43,477 nucleotides of DNA from Phycisphaerales bacterium (GTDB lineage: Bacteria > Planctomycetota > Phycisphaerae > Phycisphaerales > UBA1924), in contig JABWBB010000020.1 in the NCBI GenBank assembly GCA_013360675.1, forward strand, positions 1-43,477, given 5' to 3'. The notes below the pieces were generated by a model. That model made no database searches. It saw only the letters and a program-made list of their open reading frames with translations, and was not told the DNA's origin. The position numbers were made by a program, and so were the translations under genes. Shown here one piece after another: positions 1-7,152 of this stretch. Every line of letters starts with the position of its first letter. The stretch's first letter is position 1.

Positions 1-596
1 GTACCGCTTACTCGTGTCTCCCATGTTCGCGCCCCTTGAATGCGTCCTCGCCGCCACAGACTAACTCGGCGGATGGACTGGTTCTTGGGGGGCAGGTCAC
101 GCCGCCCCACGATCGCCGCATACTCATCCGCCATCCACGCCATCACCAGCGCGTTGGTGTTCACGTCGGGCGCGGGCACGTCCACGTCGGTGCCGACGAC
201 GTGGGCCACCGCGCGCATGTACCCGCGTGACAGCCGCTCCTTCTCGCCCGCGCTCATCGTCTGCGGATCGACGACCACGCCCCCCTTGCCGCCGCCGAAG
301 GGCAGCCCCACCACCGCGCACTTGAAGGTCATCCAGAAGGCCAGCGCCTTCACCTCTGCGGGCGTGACATCCGCGTGGAACCGGATCCCGCCCTTGGCCG
401 GCCCGCGCGTGTCATCGAATCGGCAGCGATACCCCGTGAAGATCTTCAGCGAGTGATCATCCATCCGAACCGGAATGCTCACCTCGAGGAACTGCTTGGG
501 CTGCCTGAGACGCTGCACCGACTCGGCGTGCACGCCCGCGATGGCGGCGGCGGACTCAAGTCGGCTCAACGCGGCGGCAAAGACGTCGTGGCTCAT
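1..596 (-). CDS. gdhA: Glu/Leu/Phe/Val dehydrogenase (glutamate dehydrogenase), 3' end missing
   Basis: N-terminal part of an NAD(P)-dependent glutamate dehydrogenase, which interconverts glutamate with 2-oxoglutarate and ammonia. The ATG at 596 opens a frame that runs off the window. Visible family motifs are the substrate-binding stretch RGPAKGGIRFH, the KCAVVGLPFGGGKGG segment with the catalytic-region lysines, and DVPAPDVNTN followed by MAWMADEYA. These make up the dimerisation/substrate domain (ELFV_dehydrog_N). After about residue 166 (VGRRD, near base 97) the translation no longer resembles the family: the expected V-TGKP-x-x-LGGS and GRxxATGRG segment is absent, although the frame stays open. 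The last ~97 bp are therefore suspected to be a bad contig end. Family assignment is firm; the exact isotype and cofactor are not visible. Confidence 0.88.
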   Translation of the reverse strand, partial: MSHDVFAAALSRLESAAAIAGVHAESVQRLRQPKQFLEVSIPVRMDDHSLKIFTGYRCRFDDTRGPAKGGIRFHADVTPAEVKALAFWMTFKCAVVGLPFGGGKGGVVVDPQTMSAGEKERLSRGYMRAVAHVVGTDVDVPAPDVNTNALVMAWMADEYAAIVGRRDLPPKNQSIRRVSLWRRGRIQGARTWETRVSG

Positions 597-660
597 AGGC
601 GAAGCGTAGCCCCTAATAGTTCCAAGCCAAAGTCATACGAGTATCGCCCCGCAGCTGGCG

Positions 661-1410
661 CTAGTTGTCTTCGTTGAGCGGCGCCAAGCCAGGCTCGACA
701 AAGAGCGACATGACTGCCCTAAACATGTTCTCAAGCACACCCAACTCCTCTTCAGTAACGGGACGCCAAGCACCGCCGTCTTCACGTACCTCCCACTCGG
801 TTGTCTCGCCCTCTCGATAACTAATCCGAAGCATGGGTTTGCCCTCGTCATAAAAAGTCCACAACCCATGCACAAAGCCGTTCACAATCGGCCCTTCCAT
901 GATAAGCTTGCCTTTTTCATCCCTAATCGACACGTTCTGGTCATTCAGTCGACCATCGGTGTACTTAATCCTCACCTTGGTCCTGTCAGCCTTGCCGAAG
1001 TAAATCACATCGCCATGTCTGATTGCCGTAGCGCCCTGAATCTTTATTGGCTGCTTTGATAGCAACACTCCCTTTGCGTCACGAACCTCGAGCACTGTTG
1101 AAGTGCGCAGCAATGCAACCTCTGCTTCTGCCTTCTCAGCACGCGATGCTGATGCTTCTCGCTCCTCCCGACAGGCTTTGATCTTCGCTTCATGCTCTGC
1201 AAGAGTTGTCTCAACTGACTCGTGTCTCGTTCGGAGGGCGTCAACCTCGGCCTTTGATTCACCTAGCGCTTTCTCAACGGCAATCCTTGCCTCGACCGCA
1301 GCGTTGCGCTCTTCGAGCAATCGGGCCACCTGCTCCTTGTCGCCACAACCCGCCACAATCATCAGCACTGACACGACACCAAGAACGGCGCCATAAATTC
1401 GCATTGACAT
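661..1410 (-). CDS. Lipoprotein with coiled coil and MORN-like C-terminal segment
   Basis: A 249-residue protein of unknown function. The N-terminus is a lipoprotein signal: Met-Ser-Met-Arg, a hydrophobic stretch, then a VAGC lipobox with Cys near position 22. Residues ~25-100 are rich in Glu/Ala/Lys/Arg with heptad character and are probably a coiled coil (EERNAAVEARIAVEKAL). The C-terminal half contains a DEKGKLIMEGPIVNGFVHGL-type segment followed by WTFYDEGK, resembling MORN_2 repeats. The base composition is visibly more AT-rich than that of the neighbours, which hints at acquisition or relaxed selection. It is likely anchored to a membrane facing the periplasm. It lies between gdhA and a zinc-ribbon membrane gene, all on the minus strand, but with gaps of 50-65 bp; no operon partner suggests a function. 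Confidence 0.75.
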   Translation of the reverse strand: MSMRIYGAVLGVVSVLMIVAGCGDKEQVARLLEERNAAVEARIAVEKALGESKAEVDALRTRHESVETTLAEHEAKIKACREEREASASRAEKAEAEVALLRTSTVLEVRDAKGVLLSKQPIKIQGATAIRHGDVIYFGKADRTKVRIKYTDGRLNDQNVSIRDEKGKLIMEGPIVNGFVHGLWTFYDEGKPMLRISYREGETTEWEVREDGGAWRPVTEEELGVLENMFRAVMSLFVEPGLAPLNEDN

Positions 1411-1464
1411 GACGATTCTCCGTGATAAAAGCGAGCCCAGCGTACCAACTGCAATCGAGGAGAG

Positions 1465-2538
1465 TCAACTACCCACTACCGCTGACTGACCGGGTTCGTG
1501 GTTAGACTTCCACGCCCCGCCGCAGCGGCGGCAGAGTTGCGCCCCATCACTCTTCACCGGCACGGGATCGAGTTCGCCCTCGCAACACGGGCACACGTCC
1601 CGTGCGACAAACCCGCCGACAAACTCCGCGTTCGCCGCGTGCCGCGTGCGCCCGACCCGGTGGATGAGCAGCACCACCAGCAGAATCCCGCCCCACCCCG
1701 CGATGACCACCGCCGCCGTGTTCGCGCTCCAGCCCTGAATCATCACCAACGGCACCAGGCCCAGCAGCGCCACGCCGACGACCCACACCGCCACCGCCCG
1801 CGCGTCGGTGCGATCGAGCCTGCGCCAGTGCCGCCGGCGCACCGCACCAAGCCCATGCCATGCCTCGTGCTTGGTCCGCCCCGCCAGGCTTGGCCATGAC
1901 GCGTCGCGTGCGTCGAAGATCCGCAGGCCCCGCCCGCGCTGGGGGGCTTTCCACTCTGCCTCGGGGCGCGGGTGCTCCACCCAGTCACGCCGCCACGCGG
2001 GAAAGTCCCAGCGGGCGTTGCATTCGGGGCAGGGCATGAGCCCGTGCTCATCCGTGCGGATCTGGTCCAGCGTGAAGTCGCACACGCCGCAGCGCCCGCG
2101 GCGAAGCCTCTGGATCGACGCGGCGCGGGCCTCCGTCCGAAGGCCCCGACGCTCCCATGGAAACAAGTGCCTCAGGCGAGAACCGAAGAATGTCCAGCCG
2201 AAGAAGATCGCCACCGCCACCGGGCCGGCGACCCACGAGGACATGCCCATCGCCGCCCCGATCCGCGCACCGAGCCTCCAGATCAGCCAGACCGCGAGCG
2301 TGGCGAAACCGAGCACCGCGCCCAGGACAAGCACATACAGGCACCAACGCCACACCCACGCCGCGAACGTGGCGGGCTTTTTCTCGTCCTCTGCGTCCTT
2401 GTCCATCACGTCGGCCGAATCGACATCGACCGAGCCACCCTCATGCACAAACGCATGGTCCCGTCCAGCGTCATCGGTGACGAGAATCGGCGGGTCGAGC
2501 CATCGCGCCAATCGCCCGCGCGATCCATCCCCGCTCAC
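1465..2538 (-). CDS. Zinc-ribbon multi-pass membrane protein, unknown function
   Basis: A 357-residue protein. The start chosen is the GTG at 2538, because its first four bases (GTGA) overlap the stop codon of the upstream dus gene, a classic arrangement for translational coupling. After ~50 soluble residues there are two hydrophobic segments (around VLVLGAVLGFATLAVWLIW and VAGPVAVAIFFGWTFFG), a cytosolic-looking zinc ribbon (CGVC ... CPEC), a long basic Trp-rich region, two more hydrophobic segments (VAVWVVGVALLGLVPLVMI; GWGGILLVVLLIH), and a second Cys cluster (CPCC ... CRRC). Two CxxC pairs at each site fit two structural zinc sites. Such zinc-ribbon membrane proteins are common and uncharacterised in planctomycetes. 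The gene at 25.3-26.3 kb has a similar layout. No catalytic motif was seen. Confidence 0.75.
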   Translation of the reverse strand: MSGDGSRGRLARWLDPPILVTDDAGRDHAFVHEGGSVDVDSADVMDKDAEDEKKPATFAAWVWRWCLYVLVLGAVLGFATLAVWLIWRLGARIGAAMGMSSWVAGPVAVAIFFGWTFFGSRLRHLFPWERRGLRTEARAASIQRLRRGRCGVCDFTLDQIRTDEHGLMPCPECNARWDFPAWRRDWVEHPRPEAEWKAPQRGRGLRIFDARDASWPSLAGRTKHEAWHGLGAVRRRHWRRLDRTDARAVAVWVVGVALLGLVPLVMIQGWSANTAAVVIAGWGGILLVVLLIHRVGRTRHAANAEFVGGFVARDVCPCCEGELDPVPVKSDGAQLCRRCGGAWKSNHEPGQSAVVGS

Positions 2539-3731
2539 GGCGCGGCCTCTTCCTGCATCTCGAGCCCGCCGCGGAGTTCCCCCGCCGCGAATCGATCGAT
2601 CGCGTCGTAAACCTGCGCGGGGCTGCGGGCGTTGCGGACCGCCTCTTTGAAGGGCTTGATGCTCTCGAGCTTGCCGTTGTGGAGTTCGCGCTGCAGCGAG
2701 CGCGAGAACCACGACACCCGCCGGTTGATCTGGAAGAGCGCGTAGCGATCATCGCGGTAGTCGCGCATCAGGTCAAAGAAGCGTCGCACACTCGCCAGGA
2801 TCTCCGCCTCGCTGGGCTCGCCGGGCGTCAACTCCACCGGCGCGGCACCGCGCCCCAGCCCAGCCCGGTGCAGGTGCGCCCAGCAATCACGAAAGAGCCA
2901 CGGCTTCGACAGCCCACCCCGCCCGATCATCACGCCGTCGCACCCGGTCTCGCGGATCATCCGCTCGCAGTCCTCGGGCGTGCGCACGTCGCCATTGCCG
3001 ATGATCGGGATCCGCCCGTTCACCGCCTCGACCACACGGGCTATTCCCTCGAGGCGCACGGTCCCCGCGAACTTGTCCTCGGTCGTTCGGCCGTGCACCG
3101 TCACCGCGACCACGCCCGCATCCGCCAGCGCCAGCGCCAGCCCCGGCGAGCAGGCCTGCCCCGCCTCGTAATCGCTCGTGTGCCAGCACAGACGAACCTT
3201 GCACGTCAGCGGCACGGGCATGGGCCCATCGCCCGCCAGCGTTGCATTCCCCAGGCGCCTGGCCCATTCATCACGCGGCAGGGGGCACGCCTCGAGCGCC
3301 CGAGACACACGCTCGACAATCGCCGCCGCCCGCAACAAATCCGTCAGCAGTTTCGAGCCGCCGTCCTTCTTCGTCACCTTGTCGACCGGGCAGCCCATGT
3401 TGATGTCGACGACCGTCGCGCCGTGCTCGACGGCCCATCTCGCCCCCTCGGCCATCAGGTCGGGGTCGCTCCCGTACAACTGCATCCCCACCGGCTTGTC
3501 AAAGTCGTTGGTCCGCGCCAAGTCCAGGCTCGTCGCCGTCCCTCGCAGCAAACCCTCGGGCGAGAGCAGGTCCGTGCAGGCCAGGCCCACCCCGCCCCAC
3601 TCGCGGCAGATGGTCCGAAAGGCCAGGTCGCAGTACCCGGCGATCGGGGCCAACAGCAGGTTCGTCGCCAGACGAACCGGTCCGAGTTGAAGCGCCACGC
3701 CGTTCATGCTCCCAACTGTATGAATTGCCAT
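2535..3731 (-). CDS. dus: tRNA-dihydrouridine synthase (Dus family)
   Basis: A flavoenzyme that reduces specific uridines in tRNA to dihydrouridine, acting in the cytoplasm. The 398-residue form has the N-terminal LLLAPIAGYCD strand of the FMN-binding TIM barrel, the catalytic cysteine in DINMGCPVDK (Cys114) followed by KKDGGSKLL, and the FMN-phosphate segments IIGNGDV and GCDGVMIGRG. About 25 extra residues sit between the catalytic loop and the TCKVRLCW strand, including CPLPRDEWARRLGNATL. The start is uncertain: ATG 3731 (used here) or ATG 3707, which would give the short N-terminus typical of DusB-like proteins. The stop overlaps the GTG start of the downstream zinc-ribbon gene, so the two are probably co-translated. 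Position specificity on tRNA cannot be read from sequence. Confidence 0.88.
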   Translation of the reverse strand: MAIHTVGSMNGVALQLGPVRLATNLLLAPIAGYCDLAFRTICREWGGVGLACTDLLSPEGLLRGTATSLDLARTNDFDKPVGMQLYGSDPDLMAEGARWAVEHGATVVDINMGCPVDKVTKKDGGSKLLTDLLRAAAIVERVSRALEACPLPRDEWARRLGNATLAGDGPMPVPLTCKVRLCWHTSDYEAGQACSPGLALALADAGVVAVTVHGRTTEDKFAGTVRLEGIARVVEAVNGRIPIIGNGDVRTPEDCERMIRETGCDGVMIGRGGLSKPWLFRDCWAHLHRAGLGRGAAPVELTPGEPSEAEILASVRRFFDLMRDYRDDRYALFQINRRVSWFSRSLQRELHNGKLESIKPFKEAVRNARSPAQVYDAIDRFAAGELRGGLEMQEEAAP

Positions 3732-3919
3732 CGCCACCCCCGAGCGCACCCCCCACAATCGAGGAATAGGGTTACAGAAGGCGGATGGAGCCGCCGATAT
3801 CCCGGACAGAACCCGTCCGCCCGGCAAGAATGGGATGCCGGTCGTGACAGGGTTTCGAGACACCATGTTCAGACCACTCGCGGCATGCGGGGGTCGTTGA
3901 AGATCAGAGGAGACGCACG

Positions 3920-5140
3920 ATGGCCCGCACGTTCACGCTCGTTGCCCCGCTCGCACTCGTCCTGTCCGCCGGCATGGCCCTCGCGCAGGGAATGCCCGCC
4001 GAGTTGTCGCCGACCGGCCCCATGAAGGGCGCCCCCGAGATCAAGGTACAGCCCGGGGCCAGCCCCGCCCTGCCCACCAACCCGGAAACCGCACCCCGCA
4101 TCACCTTCGACGCGACCGATCACAACTTCGGCGCCATCACCGACGAGGCGCCCGTCACCCACAAGTTCCGCTTCACCAACACCGGCAAGGGCCCGCTCGA
4201 GATGGGCAACCTCACCGGGTCGTGCGGGTGCACCGTCCCCCAGCTCGAGAAGAAGACCTACGCCCCGGGCGAGAGCGGCGAGATCACCGTCACCTACAAC
4301 CCCGCCAACCGCCAGGGCTCGCAGCACACCACCATCACCGTCAACTCCAACGACCCCACCGCCCCCATCCAGACGCTCAACGTCCGCTCCACCGTCAAGC
4401 CCATGGTCGGCGTTGAGCCCAAGGTCATCACGCTGGGCAACATCGAGCGTGGCGAGCCCGTCACCCAGACCGCCAAGTTCATCACCCGCATTCCGGGCCT
4501 GACCGTCGCCTCGGTCGCCTCGAACAACCCGCGCACCGAGGCCGTTGTGCTCCCCGCCGTCGAGGAGGAGATCGAGGGCGAAAAGGTGACGGTGATCCCG
4601 ATCCAGATCACGATCAAGGACACCTCCAAGACCGGCACCGTGCAGGACCTGCTCACCATCCGCACCAGCGATGAGAAGCGTGCGCTGCTCAACTGCACCG
4701 TCATGGGCGAGATCCTGGGCGAACTCGTCACCCTGCCCAAGAGCCTGAGCGTCGGCGGCAAGGGCATGGCCGAGTCCTTCGCCACTCAGATCCGCGTCCA
4801 GAGCCGCAAGAGCAAGCCCTTCAAGGTGCTCGGCGTGCAGAGCGTCGCCGCCCAGGGCCCCAATGTCATGGGCTTCCAGGTCGCCAATGACCCCAGCGCC
4901 CAGTACCCCACCTACGTCATCACCGTCAACGGCGTCTCGCCCACCGAGCCCGGCTCGTTCCGCGGCGACATCGTGATCTCCACCGACATGGAAGGCGAAC
5001 AGGAAATCCGCATTCCCTACTTCGGCTTCGTCCGCGCTCAGCAGCGCCAGGTGCCCCCCGGCGGCGTGGCCAACCCCGTCGGCCAGCCCGTCGCCAACGA
5101 TCCCTGGCAGCAGCGCCCCAGCTCGCTTATCCCCCGCTGA
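3920..5140 (+). CDS. DUF1573 domain-containing secreted protein
   Basis: A 406-residue exported protein with a cleavable signal peptide (hydrophobic stretch ending AGMALAQG). A DUF1573/ASPM-SPD-2-Hydin-like Ig domain follows: DHNFGAITDEAPVTHKFRF, then TGSCGCT with the paired cysteines typical of the family, and ITVTYNPANRQG. A second Ig-like region with I-V-I-S-T-D-M-x-G strands lies near residues 290-375, and the tail is Pro/Gln-rich. The start ATG is preceded by AGAGGAGA at a good spacing. It is the first gene of a rightward set with a rhodanese (21 bp later) and a MauE/DoxX-like gene (1-bp overlap). The biochemical role of DUF1573 is unknown; the context suggests an envelope redox or sulfur function, which is inference. 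Confidence 0.85.
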   Translation: MARTFTLVAPLALVLSAGMALAQGMPAELSPTGPMKGAPEIKVQPGASPALPTNPETAPRITFDATDHNFGAITDEAPVTHKFRFTNTGKGPLEMGNLTGSCGCTVPQLEKKTYAPGESGEITVTYNPANRQGSQHTTITVNSNDPTAPIQTLNVRSTVKPMVGVEPKVITLGNIERGEPVTQTAKFITRIPGLTVASVASNNPRTEAVVLPAVEEEIEGEKVTVIPIQITIKDTSKTGTVQDLLTIRTSDEKRALLNCTVMGEILGELVTLPKSLSVGGKGMAESFATQIRVQSRKSKPFKVLGVQSVAAQGPNVMGFQVANDPSAQYPTYVITVNGVSPTEPGSFRGDIVISTDMEGEQEIRIPYFGFVRAQQRQVPPGGVANPVGQPVANDPWQQRPSSLIPR

Positions 5141-5161
5141 TCACCGCGACGCCAAACCACC

Positions 5162-5737
5162 ATGCCCAGCCCCTTCATCGCACGCCTCGCGATCCTCACG
5201 CTCATCGGCGTGGGCGCGGGGACTGTGCATTCGTACATCCGCCCCGTCGTCGTCCGCCCCAAGGCCCCGCCGCCGCCCGTTTCAACAATGGCGCCGGAAA
5301 CGCCGGGCGTCCAAGCCTCAACCTCGGACACCAACCCCGGTGCTTCATCCGCCGCCGCCCCGATCACACCCTCCGCCCCTCAGGGGCTCGGGCTCGAGAT
5401 CAGCGTGGCCCAGGCCTTTGACCTCTACCAGCAGGGGCGGCCGTTCCTCGATTCGCGCAATCTCGCGGACTACACCAAGTCGCACGTCGAGGGGGCCTTC
5501 TGGCTCCCCGCCGAGGCCTTCAGCGGCGGCAAGGTCCCCGCGGCGCTCAACTACCTCGACCCCTCGCTCGAGGTCGTGATCTACTGCTCGGGCGGACACT
5601 GCGACGCTTCGCACAACCTGGCCATCCTGCTCCAGCAGGCGGGCTTCGCTCGCTGCCACATCATGACCGACGGTCTGCCCGGGTGGGTCAGCGCGGGGCA
5701 CGCCGTCGCCGCGGGCGCGCCGGAGGGCATGGAGTAA
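5162..5737 (+). CDS. Membrane-anchored rhodanese-domain protein
   Basis: A 191-residue protein with one N-terminal hydrophobic segment (residues ~5-25, LAILTLIGVGAGTVHSY), a Pro/Ala/Thr-rich linker to about residue 75, and a single rhodanese domain (residues ~80-185). The domain shows FLDSRNLADYTKSHVEGA (the usual D-x-R ... H-I-x-G-A pattern) and the active-site loop YCSGGHCDAS, with Cys in the position that carries persulfide in rhodaneses. It probably handles sulfane sulfur or thiols outside the cytoplasm, since the domain follows the anchor. It lies between the DUF1573 gene and the MauE-like gene and ends TAATG, sharing one base with the next start, so translation is coupled. Confidence 0.87.
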   Translation: MPSPFIARLAILTLIGVGAGTVHSYIRPVVVRPKAPPPPVSTMAPETPGVQASTSDTNPGASSAAAPITPSAPQGLGLEISVAQAFDLYQQGRPFLDSRNLADYTKSHVEGAFWLPAEAFSGGKVPAALNYLDPSLEVVIYCSGGHCDASHNLAILLQQAGFARCHIMTDGLPGWVSAGHAVAAGAPEGME

Positions 5738-6198
5738 TGGGCAAAGGACTCCCCCACCTTTTCGCCCTGCCCGTGCGCCTCATCCTGGGCGGGCTCTTCC
5801 TCTTCGCGGCCTATGTCAAACTGGGCGATCCGCAGCAGTTCGCCTTCAGCGTCCATGCCTTCAAGATCCTCCCCGAGCACCTGAGCATCCTCGCCACGTT
5901 CGTCATCCCCTGGGTCGAGATCGTCCTGGGGGCCTGCCTCGTGCTGGGATGCTGGACCCGAGCCGCGGCGACCCTCCTCTCCCTGCTCATCGCGGGATTC
6001 CTTGGGGGGATCATCTCGGTGATCGCCCGCAAGATGGACGTGACCTGCGGCTGCTTTGGCAAGTTCGAGATCCCCTGCACCGGGCCCATCGGGTTCTGCC
6101 ACGTCGCCCGCAACGCGGTCCTGCTTGCCGGGGCGATGTTCATCGCGGTCGTCGGCCCCGGGCCGGCGGCGTTCGATCGCCACCCCCAGGCGGGGTGA
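5737..6198 (+). CDS. MauE/DoxX-like membrane protein
   Basis: A 153-residue, four-helix membrane protein. The first helix region reads RLILGGLFLFAAYVKL, which resembles the DoxX/MauE start (LxxGxxFxxAGxxKL). A conserved CGCFG motif appears between helices 3 and 4, as in MauE proteins that take part in disulfide formation during methylamine dehydrogenase maturation. No other mau gene is in the window, so methylamine use is not implied. The start ATG overlaps the rhodanese stop by one base. Together with the rhodanese and the DUF1573 protein it forms a small envelope module rich in redox cysteines. Confidence 0.82.
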   Translation: MGKGLPHLFALPVRLILGGLFLFAAYVKLGDPQQFAFSVHAFKILPEHLSILATFVIPWVEIVLGACLVLGCWTRAAATLLSLLIAGFLGGIISVIARKMDVTCGCFGKFEIPCTGPIGFCHVARNAVLLAGAMFIAVVGPGPAAFDRHPQAG

Positions 6199-6336
6199 AA
6201 CTCGCCCCCGGGCCGGATACGACCTATGGTTGAGGCCACCCGTCGCCTGCACCCAGCGTCGCGTTGACGCCCAACCGTGCAGGCCCGAAGACCACGACGG
6301 AGCCCGCGGGGCGCACCCCCACGGGAGATGACGACC

Positions 6337-6579
6337 ATGTCGAAGTTCGCACGTTTCGGACCGGCCCAGAAGACCCGCATCGCCAACGTCGCCGCCAACG
6401 GCAAGGCCCACGTCGATTGGAAGGACGTGGACGCCCTCCGCCGCATGATGTCGCCCAACGGCAAGATCATGGGTCGCAAGCGCCTGTCCGCGTCGGCCAA
6501 GGAGCAGCGTCTGCTCTCGCAGGCGATCAAGCGGGCCCGGTTCATGGCCCTGCTGCCCTTCACCTCCGCCACGCTCTAA
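6337..6579 (+). CDS. rpsR: 30S ribosomal protein S18
   Basis: An 80-residue small-subunit ribosomal protein S18. Recognisable are WKDVDALRRMMSPNGKIMGR (family: YKDVxxLxxFxSExGKIxPRR), the basic SASAKEQRLLSQAIKRAR helix and the C-terminal MALLPF. The start at 6337 is favoured because GGGAG lies nine bases upstream; an in-frame ATG at 6328 is possible. It is not in the usual rpsF-ssb-rpsR-rplI cluster but stands alone behind the MauE-like gene, followed 15 bp later by a GAF-domain gene. The 138-bp gap in front probably holds its own promoter. Confidence 0.93.
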   Translation: MSKFARFGPAQKTRIANVAANGKAHVDWKDVDALRRMMSPNGKIMGRKRLSASAKEQRLLSQAIKRARFMALLPFTSATL

Positions 6580-6594
6580 ACCCAAGGCCCCGCG

Positions 6595-7146
6595 ATGTCG
6601 TCAGACATCGACCTGCTGGGTCGCGCGCCCGTGTGGCGCGACTACCTCACGCTGCTGGCGCGGGAAGATTTATCCTTTGACCACCCGCCCCCCCTGCGGG
6701 GCCCGGCCGAACGCACCGACGCCATGCGCCGCGCCATCGACCTGCTCTGGAGCGCCTTCGCCTGCCAGAACATCTCGTGGATCGGGTTCTACGAAAAGAC
6801 CAGCGGCCAAGACGAGATGACGCTGGCCTGCCGCGAGCCCAAGCCCGCCTGCTCGCCCATCGGGCTGCACGGGATGTGCGGGCGCGGCTGGCAAGAGAAG
6901 CGCCCCATCATCATCGCCGACGTGGCCACCCTGGGCGCGAACTACATCGCCTGCGACCCCAAAGACCGCTCGGAACTGGTGATCCCCTGCATCGATGACG
7001 ACGGGGAGTGCTGGGGCGTGCTCGACGCCGACAGTTACGAGACGGGCGCGTTCGACGAGCATGATGCCCAGGGCATGACCAAACTGCTGATCGCGCTAGG
7101 TCTGACGCACAAGGCGATGCTGATCGAACGCCCGATGCGGCTGTGA
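6595..7146 (+). CDS. msrC: GAF-domain protein, probable free methionine-(R)-sulfoxide reductase
   Basis: A 183-residue single GAF-domain protein. Its pattern follows the free methionine-R-sulfoxide reductase family (fRMsr/MsrC): SWIGFYEK, KPACSPIGLHGMCGRG, YIACDPKDRSELVIP and GVLDADS. Three cysteines sit where the family has its redox trio (Cys86, Cys95, Cys120), although the first spacing is one residue shorter than in the E. coli enzyme. If active, it reduces free Met-R-sulfoxide using thioredoxin in the cytoplasm. A plain ligand-binding GAF protein is the alternative. The ATG is 15 bp after rpsR, so the two are likely co-transcribed. Confidence 0.78.
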   Translation: MSSDIDLLGRAPVWRDYLTLLAREDLSFDHPPPLRGPAERTDAMRRAIDLLWSAFACQNISWIGFYEKTSGQDEMTLACREPKPACSPIGLHGMCGRGWQEKRPIIIADVATLGANYIACDPKDRSELVIPCIDDDGECWGVLDADSYETGAFDEHDAQGMTKLLIALGLTHKAMLIERPMRL

Positions 7147-7152
7147 AACGTT

